DNA from: Streptomyces xantholiticus | GTDB taxonomy: Bacteria; Actinomycetota; Actinomycetes; Streptomycetales; Streptomycetaceae | Reading direction: 5' to 3' | DNA: 64,000 bases | NCBI RefSeq assembly: GCF_014651015.1 | Contig: NZ_BMWB01000022.1 | Coordinates: 1-64,000 of the forward strand | The notes under the pieces: generated by a model | The model's database searches: none | Told to the model about the DNA's origin: nothing | The model's input: the letters and a program-made list of their open reading frames with translations, nothing else | Shown: piece after piece, positions 55,890 to 64,000 of the stretch | How positions within the stretch are numbered: the first letter of the stretch is position 1 | How the letters are laid out: each line of letters begins with the position of its first letter | Position numbers and translations under genes: made by a program

Positions 55890-57428
55890 ATGACGCACCC
55901 CCCTGCTGTGACCGCCGTGCTGCGGGACCCGCCGTCCGGATACCCGGGCAACCGGGGCCCGGCGTTCCGTGACTTCCGGGGGCCCGCGGTGGTTGCCGCG
56001 ATGTACACGCTGGCGCAACTGGTCCTCTTCCACCCCGGCACGGCGCTCGGCTGGGACGAAACGGTGTACGTCAGCCAGGTCGCCCGGGGAGCCGAGGCAG
56101 CGTTCTTCAGCGCGCCGCGCGCCCGGGGTATCACCTTCCTCGTCGCACCGGTGACCGTCCTGACCTCGTCGGTCGACGTCCTCCGCGTCTATCTGGCACT
56201 GCTGTCGGGGGCCGGGCTGTTCCTCGCGCTGTGGGTGTGGCGGAGCCTGCTCTCCCAACGGGTGCTCGCGCTCGCCGGCGGCTTGTTCGCCGGGCTTTGG
56301 ATCACACTCTTCTACGGACCTCAGGTGATGCCCAACCTGTGGGTGGCGCTCGGTTCCCTGTTCACGGTCGGCTGCTTCCTGCGGACCGCCCGCCACCGCT
56401 CCGAACTCGGCGCCCTCGTGGGCACGGGCGGGGGAGTGGCGTTCGTCGCGCTGATGCGGCCGTCCGACGCCTTCTGGCTGGTCGTGCCGCTCGCCGTCGT
56501 CGCCGTCGCCGCCAGGCCCTGGCGGTGGCCCGCGTTGGTGGTCGTGCTCGCCGCCGGAGCGGTCGTCGGATGTGCCCCGTGGATCGTCGAGGCCTACATC
56601 AGCTACGGCGGTCTCATGGAGCGGCTGCGGCGTTCCAGCGAGGTCCAGGGCGACCTGGGGTGGCAGCTCGCGTTCGGCGACCAGATGCGTTCGCTGGCCG
56701 GTTGGTCGCTGTGCCGCCCCTGCGACGTCCCGTGGAAGCAACCCGTCACCGCGGTGTGGTGGTTCGTGCTGCCGCTCTTCGTCGTCGGCGGGGTGCTGGC
56801 GGCGGTGCGCAGCCGGCAGCCGTCCACCGTGGTGGTGCCCACGCTGGTCGGGCTCTCCCTCGCGGTCCCCTACCTGCTGCTGATCGGCTACGCGGCCCCG
56901 CGCTTCCTGCTGCCGAGCTACGCCCTCCTCGCGCTGCCGACAGCGGTGTGCCTGGTGTGGATCGCCGCAGCAGCGCGTCCGAGACCACTGGTGGCTGCCG
57001 TGCTCGCGCTGTTGATCGCCTGCCACCTGGTCGTCCAGTACGGCGTCCTGCACCGCAAGGTGGTGGGCAGCCGTGCCGACCGGCAGGCGTTCGACCGGAT
57101 CACCGCCGAACTGCACCGTCTGGGCGTCCGCCCCCCGTGCGTGATCAGCGGGGTGGAAGCACCCCGGATGGCCTTCCAGGCCGGCTGCGCCTCGCGCCAG
57201 GTCGGGGGCAACGACGGCAGTCTCACTGCCGCCGGGCTCGCCGCGCTCGCCCAGGACCGTCCGGTTGCCCTCGTGGTCGAGGGGGACACCGCCCCGCCGG
57301 CGTATGCACGCGGCTGGCGGCATGCCCGCCTGCCGGGCCTGCGGAGCCGGCCCGACCTCCGTGTCTACCTGGCGCCGTTCGCGGGTGCGGCGGCCGACCA
57401 GGCGTCTGCAGCCGGCCGCGCCGTTTGA
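55890..57428 (+). CDS. Polytopic GT-C-like glycosyltransferase (PMT/GT39 type)
   Basis: A 512-residue membrane protein with about 11 hydrophobic segments. The first extracytoplasmic loop contains GWDETVYVSQVARG, an Asp-Glu pair placed like the catalytic acids of GT-C enzymes that use lipid-phosphate sugars. The C-terminal 120 residues are soluble and hold Cys pairs (PPCVISG, FQAGCASRQVG). ATG 55890 is chosen; ATG 55875 is also possible. The LCP gene lies divergently 270 bp away, so both may serve cell-wall glycopolymer synthesis. Confidence 0.8.
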   Translation: MTHPPAVTAVLRDPPSGYPGNRGPAFRDFRGPAVVAAMYTLAQLVLFHPGTALGWDETVYVSQVARGAEAAFFSAPRARGITFLVAPVTVLTSSVDVLRVYLALLSGAGLFLALWVWRSLLSQRVLALAGGLFAGLWITLFYGPQVMPNLWVALGSLFTVGCFLRTARHRSELGALVGTGGGVAFVALMRPSDAFWLVVPLAVVAVAARPWRWPALVVVLAAGAVVGCAPWIVEAYISYGGLMERLRRSSEVQGDLGWQLAFGDQMRSLAGWSLCRPCDVPWKQPVTAVWWFVLPLFVVGGVLAAVRSRQPSTVVVPTLVGLSLAVPYLLLIGYAAPRFLLPSYALLALPTAVCLVWIAAAARPRPLVAAVLALLIACHLVVQYGVLHRKVVGSRADRQAFDRITAELHRLGVRPPCVISGVEAPRMAFQAGCASRQVGGNDGSLTAAGLAALAQDRPVALVVEGDTAPPAYARGWRHARLPGLRSRPDLRVYLAPFAGAAADQASAAGRAV

Positions 57429-57913
57429 GGCCGGAACCGACCAGGGCAACGGACACAGAGCGGAAGGCTGCCTCCACCACGGTCCCAAGAACCGCGGCCG
57501 CCTGAAGACCCGTCCGGCCTCCGGACCACAGGCGGCCGTGCGGGGTGACGAGTCGTGGCTGGAGCGGGACCCGCTGATCCTGCCGGCCTGTCCGGCGGTC
57601 GGCCGTCCACGGTGCCGGCCGGGTGTTCCGGGTCTCGAGGTGGCGCCGCTCGGGAAGGCTGGGGCGTCCGGCGAAGGCGGGTCGTCCGGCGCGCGGCGGC
57701 CCGGTAGGAGGACGGGGCGGCGTCAAGGTCACCGGCCATCTCCGACGGAGCCGCAGCCGTGTGGAGGACCCATCAGGTGCACCGTCCTCGTGGTCTGGGC
57801 CTCACAGCCCAGGCCCTCCTTTATGGACCACTGATCCGGGACTGCTTTGGCCCTGTCGGTCGGACCATGGTCGCGCCAGGGTGAGAGGACGCCGAACTTC
57901 ACGGAGGTCCCCT
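57429..57913. other. Intergenic stretch, no gene seen
   Basis: About 480 bases; the frame of the LysE gene extends upstream but lacks membrane segments there. The LysE promoter should be here. Confidence 0.4.
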
Positions 57914-58519
57914 TTGAGTATCGCGTTCTTGCTGACCACCCTGGTTGTGGTGGTCACCCCCGGCACGGGCGTGGTGTACACCCTCGCTGCCGGGCTGTCC
58001 CATGGCCGCCGGGCGAGCCTGGTCGCAGCGCTCGGCTGCACGCTCGGTGTCGTGCCGCACCTGGCGGCGACGATCACCGGCCTCTCCGCACTGCTGCACA
58101 CCAGCGCAGTCGCCTACGAGACGGTGAAATACCTCGGTGTCGGCTACCTGCTGTTCATGGCGTGGGCGATGCTGCGTGACAAGGAGGCATTGGTGGTCGC
58201 GCAGGAAAGCGAGCCGCGCCCGGCGGTCCGCGTGATCGCTTCCGGAGTGCTGGTCAACCTGCTCAACCCGAAGCTCACGATGTTCTTTGTCGCGTTCCTG
58301 CCGCAGTTCGTCCCCGTCGGCGCATCCGGCTCTCTTGACGTGATGCTCCAACTCAGTGCTGTCTTCATGGTGCTCACCTTCGTCGTCTTCGCCGCGTACG
58401 GATTGTGCGCCGCCGCCGTCCGCAGCCGCGTGCTGACCCGGCCTCGGGTGATGACCGGCATCCGGCGGGTGTTCGCAGCCTGCTTCCTGGGCATGAGCGT
58501 GCGACTGGCGGTGGCGTGA
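57914..58519 (+). CDS. LysE/RhtB family amino-acid exporter
   Basis: A 201-residue protein with six hydrophobic segments. The opening is SIAFLLTTLVVVVTPGTGVVY with the conserved TPGP-like block. Further segments include VVPHLAATITGLSALL, VKYLGVGYLLFMAWAMLR and LVNLLNPKLTMFFVAFLPQF. It probably exports amino acids or related small molecules. TTG 57914 is chosen because GGAGG lies six bases upstream and it fits the family N-terminus. The next gene begins two bases after its stop. Confidence 0.9.
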   Translation: MSIAFLLTTLVVVVTPGTGVVYTLAAGLSHGRRASLVAALGCTLGVVPHLAATITGLSALLHTSAVAYETVKYLGVGYLLFMAWAMLRDKEALVVAQESEPRPAVRVIASGVLVNLLNPKLTMFFVAFLPQFVPVGASGSLDVMLQLSAVFMVLTFVVFAAYGLCAAAVRSRVLTRPRVMTGIRRVFAACFLGMSVRLAVA

Positions 58520-58521
58520 TC

Positions 58522-59218
58522 ATGCGTTTCGGGCACACGGATGCCATCTGGTCGGGCCACCCCCAGCTCACCGCCGGAGCGCTGTACGCCACCGGAGTCG
58601 GTGCCGACGGTCGGTCCGCGAGTCGTTGCATACACCGCCCGCGCTGCGGCTCGGCCTGCCGGTGCCACGGAGAGCGAGTTCCCCGAAGTGCTGGCCTGGA
58701 GGCGGGCGTCTTCCCGAATGGGGCTCAAGCCCACACAGTATCGGTGCGCTGCGGAGTCGCTTCTGCGGCGGTTGCGGAAGGAGGGGAAGCTGCCGCGCAT
58801 CCATCCGGTGGTCGACCTGTGCAACGCCATCTCCGTCGCCTACGCGGTCCCGGTCGCGGTTCTCGACGTCGACCGCATCGCCGGCCCCTTGCTCACGGTG
58901 CGCCATGCCCGGGGTGACGAGCGCTGCACGACCTTCGGCGGCGCCATCGAGCACCCGGCACCCGGTGAGGTGATCTTCGCCGACTCCGCCGGAAGGGCCC
59001 ATGCCCGGCGCTGGACCAACCGGCAAAGCGGCGATTCCGCGGTGAGCGAGCACACCAGCACGGTCCTCGTAGTGGCGGAGGCCATGCAGGACGACGGCGC
59101 GCAGGCCGTGCCGGAGCTACTGAAGGCACTCGCCGAAGAGTCGGCCGCGCACTGGTCGGCCGACCCCACGTCCGCCATCCTCACCCCATCCTCACTGGAG
59201 GTCGTCTTTGGCTGCTGA
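58522..59218 (+). pseudogene. B3/B4 tRNA-binding domain protein, frameshifted
   Basis: ATG 58522 starts MRFGHTDAIWSGHPQLTAGALYATGVGADGRS, the normal start of stand-alone B3/4-domain proteins. The frame then shifts near 58617. The rest continues VVAYTARAAARPAGATESEF, VLAWRRASSRMGLKPTQYRC and LPRIHPVVDLCNAISVAYAVPVAV in the other frame to 59218. This resembles the PheT B3/4 editing-like domain. One indel splits the gene, unless it is a sequencing error. It is coupled to the LysE gene and followed by a MocR regulator. Confidence 0.8.
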
Positions 59219-59244
59219 GGATCTGCCGGCGAGCGGAAGCCGCA

Positions 59245-60831
59245 GTGGCGCCTGACACCATGGGCCGGGTGAACCAGGGGAGACGGGGAGCGGGCGGACC
59301 GACCGCCGCAGGCGTGATGCAACCGTCGTCGACGAACGGCGGGACCACCTCGGCCCATGGCTCGGATTTCCTGCAGCTCGACGCCGAGGAAGCGCCTGTC
59401 GGTGGCAAGTCGGCCTGGCTGGCCGGGCGGCTGCGCGAGGCGATGGCCGATGGCCGGCTGACGGTGGGCAGCATTCTGCCGCCCACCCGGGTGCTCGCCG
59501 CCGAACTGCGGGTGTCTCGTGGGGTGGTCGCCGAGGCATACCGGCGGCTGTCCGAGGACGGTCACGTCGAGGGGCGCCGACGCGGCGGGACCATAGTGGT
59601 CGCGGTACCTGCTGTTGTGTCACCCAAGGCACCTCCCGGGACCGGGCCCTCGCGGCCCTCGGCCCCGGTCACCGCCGAGAAGGCCGCACCTGGCACGCTG
59701 TTCGTCGGCGAACCGGGCGCCGATGTCTTCGACATGCTGCGTGCCGCCCCTGCCCGCATCGACTTCACCCCCGGTCAGCCCGATCTGACTGTGTTCCCCC
59801 GAGCGGCCTGGCTGAGAGCGGAACGAACCGTGCTCACCGAACTGTCCGCCGAGAACCTCGGCTACGGTGACCCTCGCGGCACCCCACGACTGCGCAGGGC
59901 CATCGCCGGCTGGCTGGCACGCAGCCGCGGCATGCGGACGGACCCGGACGAGGTGTTGGTCGTCGCCGGTACCGCGCAGGCGCTCACCCTGCTGCACCCG
60001 GTGCTGCGGGCGGATGGCATCGACGGCGTCGCAGTCGAGGACCCGGGCTCACTCGGTATACGCCAGCATCTGCAGAACGGAGCCCTGGCCACCCCACCGG
60101 TGCCCCTCGACGGCGACGGTGTGCACGTAGAGGCACTACGCGCCACCGGCGCCCGCGCGGTACTGCTCACGCCTGCCCACCAATTCCCCACCGGCGTGGT
60201 GACCAGCGGCGAGCGCCGCCGCGAACTGCTGCGCTGGGCCCAGGACGGTGGACTGATCCTGGAGGACGACTACGACGCAGAACACCGCTACGACCGGCCG
60301 CCGGTACCCGCGCTACGCGCGCTGCTCGCCGACCATGTGTGTTACATGGGCAGCGTGTCCAAACTGCTCGCACCCGCCCTGCGCATCGGCTGGGTGATAC
60401 CTCCGCGCCGCCACCGAGATGCCCTGATCGAGATAAAACGCTTCACGGACCTGGGCAACGCCGTACTGCCTCAACTGGTGCTGGCCCGCCTGATGGAATG
60501 CGGCGACCTGGAACGGCATCTGCGGCTGCTGCGCGGCCGTCACCGGCAGCGCCGCGACGCGATGATCGAAGCCATCTCCGAGCACCTGCCGGGCGCGGTG
60601 GTCCACGGTGCAGCAGCCGGTCTGCACCTGACCGTCACCTACAGGGCAGACGTACCCGACACCGAGCTGGCCGCCGCAGCGCTCGCCCGGGGCGTGAAGT
60701 GCCATCCGTTGTCGTGGCACCGGCAGCTGCCCGGACCACCCGGCATCGTCCTCGGCTATGCGGCCACCCCGGTCGGCGCCATCGCCGAGGGAGTGGCGAT
60801 GCTCGGCGAGGCGCTGCTTGAACTGGCCTGA
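59245..60831 (+). CDS. MocR-type GntR regulator with aminotransferase domain
   Basis: A protein of up to 528 residues with a GntR winged helix (LAGRLREAMADGRLTVGSIL, AELRVSRGVVAEAYRRLSEDG) and an aminotransferase-like domain. The PLP Lys is in VCYMGSVSKLLAPALRIGW. GYGDPRGTPRLRRAI and LEDDYDAEHRYDR support the fold. The N-terminus is uncertain; ATG 59317 or later may be the start. It follows the LysE and B3/4 genes on the same strand. A role in controlling them is likely but inferred. Confidence 0.9.
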   Translation: MAPDTMGRVNQGRRGAGGPTAAGVMQPSSTNGGTTSAHGSDFLQLDAEEAPVGGKSAWLAGRLREAMADGRLTVGSILPPTRVLAAELRVSRGVVAEAYRRLSEDGHVEGRRRGGTIVVAVPAVVSPKAPPGTGPSRPSAPVTAEKAAPGTLFVGEPGADVFDMLRAAPARIDFTPGQPDLTVFPRAAWLRAERTVLTELSAENLGYGDPRGTPRLRRAIAGWLARSRGMRTDPDEVLVVAGTAQALTLLHPVLRADGIDGVAVEDPGSLGIRQHLQNGALATPPVPLDGDGVHVEALRATGARAVLLTPAHQFPTGVVTSGERRRELLRWAQDGGLILEDDYDAEHRYDRPPVPALRALLADHVCYMGSVSKLLAPALRIGWVIPPRRHRDALIEIKRFTDLGNAVLPQLVLARLMECGDLERHLRLLRGRHRQRRDAMIEAISEHLPGAVVHGAAAGLHLTVTYRADVPDTELAAAALARGVKCHPLSWHRQLPGPPGIVLGYAATPVGAIAEGVAMLGEALLELA

Positions 60832-61068
60832 TGCAGGCAAACTACGGCACCGGTACGGAGCCCCTGATGGCACTTGCTCAGTCACCGGCCCGGGTTGGAG
60901 TTTCCGCGTCCGACCGTTCGTGGTCAGGTGTCAGCCGCTCGACCTTGGGTGCGCGGACGACAGTTGCGTACGAGTACCGCGGCCCGTATCGGTAACCGGC
61001 CCGCAACTACGCGATCACCCACTGAACGCCCGCATTGGCCGTGCTGACATCCCGCGCGGGCCCTCGTG

Positions 61069-61713
61069 TCACTTTCGCCACAACAGGTGGTGCGTCACGC
61101 CACTCGGGCTGGGCACGATCTCGAGGTGGAACCGGTCGAGCAGCTCATCGGGTGACTCCCAAAGTCGTACCCCGGACCCGGGCTTCACCGGCGAGACCGC
61201 CATGTGCATGGTGTCCACGAGGTCGGCGTCGAGGAACTGCCGGATGGTGGTGACCCCGCCGCCGAGTCGGACGTCCTTGCCCTGCGCCGCGTCCCGCGCC
61301 CGTTCGAGGACCGTGGCCGGGTCGCCGTCGACGAAGTGGAAAGTGGTGTCGGAGAGCGTGAACGAAGGCCGCTTGTGGTGGGTCATGACGAACACCGGCG
61401 TGCGGAACGGGGGCTCGTCGCCCCACCAGCCGCGCCACTCATGGTCGTGCCAGGGCCCGCGCTGGGGCCCGAACTTGTTGCGGCCCATGATCTCGGCTCC
61501 GATGTTGCGAGCGTAGTCGCGTGTGAAGTAGTCGTCGAGGCCCCGGCTCCCCCCGGGGCCGGTGCGCATGGGCCAGCTCGCCGTGGCGCCGGCCCAGGCG
61601 AACAGCCTCTCGGGATCCGGGTGGCCGAACGGACTCTCGAGGCTCTGGTCCTCACCGGCACCGATTCCGTCACTCGAGACATTGAAGTTCTGGACTCTCA
61701 GTAGCTGAGCCAT
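61069..61713 (-). CDS. Dihydrofolate reductase-like (RibD C-terminal) protein
   Basis: A 214-residue protein with the DHFR/RibD reductase fold. LRVQNFNVSSDGIGAG is the first strand, GAEIMGRNKFGPQRGPW a conserved loop, and PVFVMTHHKRPSFTLSDTTFHFVDG follows. VRLGGGVTTIRQFLDADLVDTMHMAVSPV closes with the NADPH-site glycines. Such proteins often act as stand-alone reductases of unknown substrate. ATG 61713 follows GGAG. Monocistronic. Confidence 0.92.
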   Translation of the reverse strand: MAQLLRVQNFNVSSDGIGAGEDQSLESPFGHPDPERLFAWAGATASWPMRTGPGGSRGLDDYFTRDYARNIGAEIMGRNKFGPQRGPWHDHEWRGWWGDEPPFRTPVFVMTHHKRPSFTLSDTTFHFVDGDPATVLERARDAAQGKDVRLGGGVTTIRQFLDADLVDTMHMAVSPVKPGSGVRLWESPDELLDRFHLEIVPSPSGVTHHLLWRK

Positions 61714-61982
61714 GTGTTTCTCCTGTGTTGTCGACAACGGTGGTGAGACTCTCCGGGCCGGGGAAACTCATCGCTGCGTCCGTGGCCGGTCAGCAGGTGG
61801 ATCGGGGCGCCGTTCGGGTGTGGCGCGGATCGACTTCAGCGCTGCCGGGGTGTTTGCAGTGCCCTTCGCGGCGTCAACGGCTCCAGCCCATTGCAACCGG
61901 TTCGGGGCGTGCCGCGTGCGCAGGACCGGGCGGTCGCGCAGGCGGGACGAGGGGAGTGGGGGGCCGGACGGGATCCGATGCC

Positions 61983-62022
61983 GACCGGCCGACCGGCCGA
62001 CCGGCCGACCGGCCGACCGGCC
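61983..62022. repeat. Five perfect tandem 8-bp GACCGGCC repeats
   Basis: Five exact copies in a row between 61983 and 62022. Unit length and copy number equal those of the tract at 28105, with two base differences per unit. Confidence 0.9.
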
Positions 62023-62120
62023 GTCCGAGTCGTGGGGCGTGGAGTCGCGTGGCGGCGGTGCCGGGCTCATCACGCCGGACCGGTCCGGGGTCTGTTGATC
62101 GGCGACGGTTAACTGACTGT

Positions 62121-62150
62121 AAACCGATCGTACTTGACCGTAACCGATCG
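62121..62150. promoter_or_regulatory. AACCGATCG direct repeats upstream of WS/DGAT gene
   Basis: AACCGATCG occurs at 62122-62130 and 62142-62150, 20 bp apart (two helical turns), with TTGACC between them as a possible -35 element. A candidate regulator site about 50 bp upstream of the GTG start. Confidence 0.5.
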
Positions 62151-62197
62151 GAAGATGTTGACTGCGACTCCCGGCCTCCCAGAGACATGAGGACCAT

Positions 62198-63568
62198 GTG
62201 AGCTCTGAGCTTCTCGCCCCGCTGGATCTGGCGTTCTGGCATCTGGAATCCGCCGGTCACCCCATGCACCTCGGCGCCCTCGCCCTCTTCGGCCCCCGGC
62301 CGGGAGGTGGGGGCGCCGACCGCGTTCTCGGCCTGCTCGCGGAACGCTCCGCCGCCATTCCGCGGCTCAGGATGCGGGTGCGCGACGTCCTGGTCCCCGT
62401 CGGCGGAGCCGCCTGGAGCACCGCCAAGGACTTCGACGTGCGCCGCCACGTCCGGGACGTGTGCCTGACCGGCGACGACTTCACCGCGGAGGTCACCGCG
62501 GCAGCCGGTGAGCTGATGGAGCGTCCGCTCGAACGCGGTCTGCCCCCGTGGGAGATGTACCTCCTGCGCGGCCCCCGCGACGAAGGCTTCGCCGTCCTCG
62601 TCAAACTCCACCACGCCCTCGCCGACGGCATGCGGGCCGTAGCCATCGGCGCGGGCATCTTCGACGAGATCGCCGACGCCCGCCGCACCCGGACCCGCCG
62701 CGCGCACCCCGTGCCCCCGCGCTCCTGGCTCGGCGGACCCCGGGTCCTCGCCGACCTCGCCCAGCGCCGTATCGAGGAGCTGGGCCGCGCGGTGGGTGTC
62801 GGGGCCTCCGTCGTACGCGCCAGCCGGTTCGACCCGCCCGGACTGCCCGCCCTGACCGCGGCCCCCAGCGGCACCCGACGGCTCGGCACCGCCGTGCTGC
62901 CGCTGGACGACGTACAGCAGGTGCGGCGCGTCGCGGGCGGCACCGCCAACGACGTACTGCTCGCCGTTGTCGCCGGCGCGCTCCGGCGCTGGATGCACGA
63001 GCGCGGCGAACAGCTGCCCGCCGAGGGCCCCCGGGCCCTCGTACCGGTCTCACGCCGCCGCCCCGGCAGCCCGCCCGGCGCTGGCAACAAGCTGTCCGCC
63101 TATCTGGTCGAGCTGCCCGTCGCCGAGCCCGACCCCCTGGCGCGCCTCGCCTCCATCCGCGACGCCATGGACCGCAACAAGGCGGCGGGGCCGGCGCGCG
63201 GCGCCGGAGCCGTCGCACTCCTCGCCGACCAACTACCGTCCCTGGCCCATCGGTTCGGCGCCCCGCTGGCGGGCGGCGCCGCCCGGATGCTCTTCGACGT
63301 CCTCGTCACGAGCGTGCCGCTGCCCCGCTCGACCCTGTCCCTCGGCGGCTGCCCCCTGCGCGAGATCTACCCGATGGCGCCACTCGCCAGGGGCCAGTCG
63401 CTGGCGGTGGCCATGTCGACGTACGGCGGTCAGGTGCACATCGGGCTGGTCGCCGACGGCAAGGCACTGCCCGACCTCGACACCCTGGCGCTCGCCACGC
63501 GGGAGGAGCTGGCTGCCTTGCTGGACCTCGACGGCAGCGCCGCAGGTCGACAGGGCGCACCGCGATAG
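62198..63568 (+). CDS. Wax ester synthase/diacylglycerol acyltransferase (WS/DGAT)
   Basis: A 456-residue acyltransferase that moves fatty acyl groups from CoA to diacylglycerol or alcohols, making storage lipids. The catalytic HHxxxDG motif is HHALADG at 138-144. Other family blocks are FWHLESAGHPMHLGALALF, WEMYLLRG, GTANDVLLAVVAGALRRWM and NKLSAYLVELP. Length is typical. GTG 62198 is the start. It is preceded by direct repeats that may bind a regulator. Confidence 0.93.
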   Translation: MSSELLAPLDLAFWHLESAGHPMHLGALALFGPRPGGGGADRVLGLLAERSAAIPRLRMRVRDVLVPVGGAAWSTAKDFDVRRHVRDVCLTGDDFTAEVTAAAGELMERPLERGLPPWEMYLLRGPRDEGFAVLVKLHHALADGMRAVAIGAGIFDEIADARRTRTRRAHPVPPRSWLGGPRVLADLAQRRIEELGRAVGVGASVVRASRFDPPGLPALTAAPSGTRRLGTAVLPLDDVQQVRRVAGGTANDVLLAVVAGALRRWMHERGEQLPAEGPRALVPVSRRRPGSPPGAGNKLSAYLVELPVAEPDPLARLASIRDAMDRNKAAGPARGAGAVALLADQLPSLAHRFGAPLAGGAARMLFDVLVTSVPLPRSTLSLGGCPLREIYPMAPLARGQSLAVAMSTYGGQVHIGLVADGKALPDLDTLALATREELAALLDLDGSAAGRQGAPR

Positions 63569-63786
63569 ATCGGACCGATGACCGGCCCTGCCCGGGGATT
63601 TTCCCGTACACGGGTGTCGACGAACGAAGTGCGGTCACGTACCGCCGGTCCTTGCGGATCCCACGCCGCGCTGGATCGCCTTCGTTGCCGTCCGCGCAAC
63701 GGTGTGCGCCTGCGGTCCGGTGTCGGTCCCGCCGCTGCTCATGACCAGCGTGGGATGTGGCAGGACCCCTCACGCCCTCCCACTGG

Positions 63787-64000
63787 TCAAGACACTGCAA
63801 CGACGCCCTGCCGCACCGTCCTGCGGTGCACCCGTGCCTCCCAGGGCGCCAGGGTCAGCGCCGCCTTCAGGGGAGCGGCGTCGGGGACATTGCCGATGAC
63901 CAGGTCCGCATTCTCCCAGCCTGCGGGAAGGTCGACCTGTGCGGCCTCGCCCGTGAAGTTGCCGAGGACGAGGAGCTCCGTGGACTCGTGGCGTCGTGTG
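63787..64000 (-). CDS. GH13 alpha-glucosidase, C-terminal part (cut by window end)
   Basis: Only the last 70 codons lie in the window. They read ESTELLVLGNFTGEAAQVDL, PAGWENADLVIGNVPDAAP and LAPWEARVHRRT. This is the C-terminal beta domain of GH13 oligo-1,6-glucosidase or alpha-glucosidase type enzymes. The catalytic barrel would be beyond the edge. The stop is at 63787-63789. Confidence 0.75.
   Translation of the reverse strand, partial: TRRHESTELLVLGNFTGEAAQVDLPAGWENADLVIGNVPDAAPLKAALTLAPWEARVHRRTVRQGVVAVS

Larger units (their letters stand above)
61714..62197. other. Intergenic region with two repeat tracts
   Basis: No gene is supported. It holds the GACCGGCC tract at 61983-62022 and the AACCGATCG direct repeats at 62121-62150, just upstream of the WS/DGAT gene. 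Confidence 0.5.

Overview
The window looks like chromosomal DNA from a Streptomyces-type actinomycete. It is very GC-rich with strong third-position GC. Many genes start with GTG or TTG behind AGGAG-like ribosome sites. The families are also typical of Streptomyces: CGNR/ABATE regulators, a DUF2795 protein, an HGxxPAAW-like membrane protein, an LCP protein, a WS/DGAT acyltransferase and MocR regulators. All calls come from reading the sequence; no database search was run.

Layout. 0-1.2 kb: a decayed IS5-type element with both terminal inverted repeats. 1.5-7 kb: a membrane diguanylate cyclase, an unrecognised membrane protein and a secreted protein built on a 27-residue helical repeat. 7-13 kb: a CGNR regulator divergent from an SDR oxidoreductase, a VOC protein, katG with a 17-bp terminator stem, and a Fur-family regulator. 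13-16 kb: MFS and cupin remnants, then a flavohaemoprotein with a flavin-type partner. 16.5-19.7 kb: aspartase and asparaginase with a divergent Lrp/AsnC regulator. 20-29 kb: three small proteins, a PEBP protein, an MBL hydrolase divergent from a second CGNR regulator across repeated 29-bp operators, a KhtTU-like K+/H+ antiporter pair, an alcohol dehydrogenase and a hydrolase. 29-41 kb: hydrolases, a PGRP amidase, a leaderless subtilisin-like protease with a stand-alone copy of its N-terminal domain, a class A beta-lactamase-like serine hydrolase, and a phospholipase D family protein. 41-50 kb: a MocR regulator divergent from a hydrolase, a GNAT protein, a Tat-exported class V aminotransferase, a MarR regulator sharing a perfect palindrome with a membrane protein, and a flavodoxin divergent from an HxlR regulator. 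51-64 kb: secreted proteins including a metalloprotease with FN3 and ricin-type domains, an LCP protein, a GT-C-like glycosyltransferase, a LysE exporter with a frameshifted B3/4-domain gene and a MocR regulator, a DHFR-like reductase, a WS/DGAT enzyme, and the 3' end of a GH13 glucosidase.

Themes. Many units are a regulator divergent from one enzyme, with readable palindromes or direct repeats between them. Gene decay is heavy: there are remnants of two transposases, MFS, XRE-cupin, GH13, Hsp20, L-serine dehydratase, alcohol dehydrogenase, a VOC/lipoprotein chimera and a B3/4 protein. This suggests an accessory or arm-like region, which is inference. The most system-like candidate is the protease and prodomain-like pair at 33991-36141.
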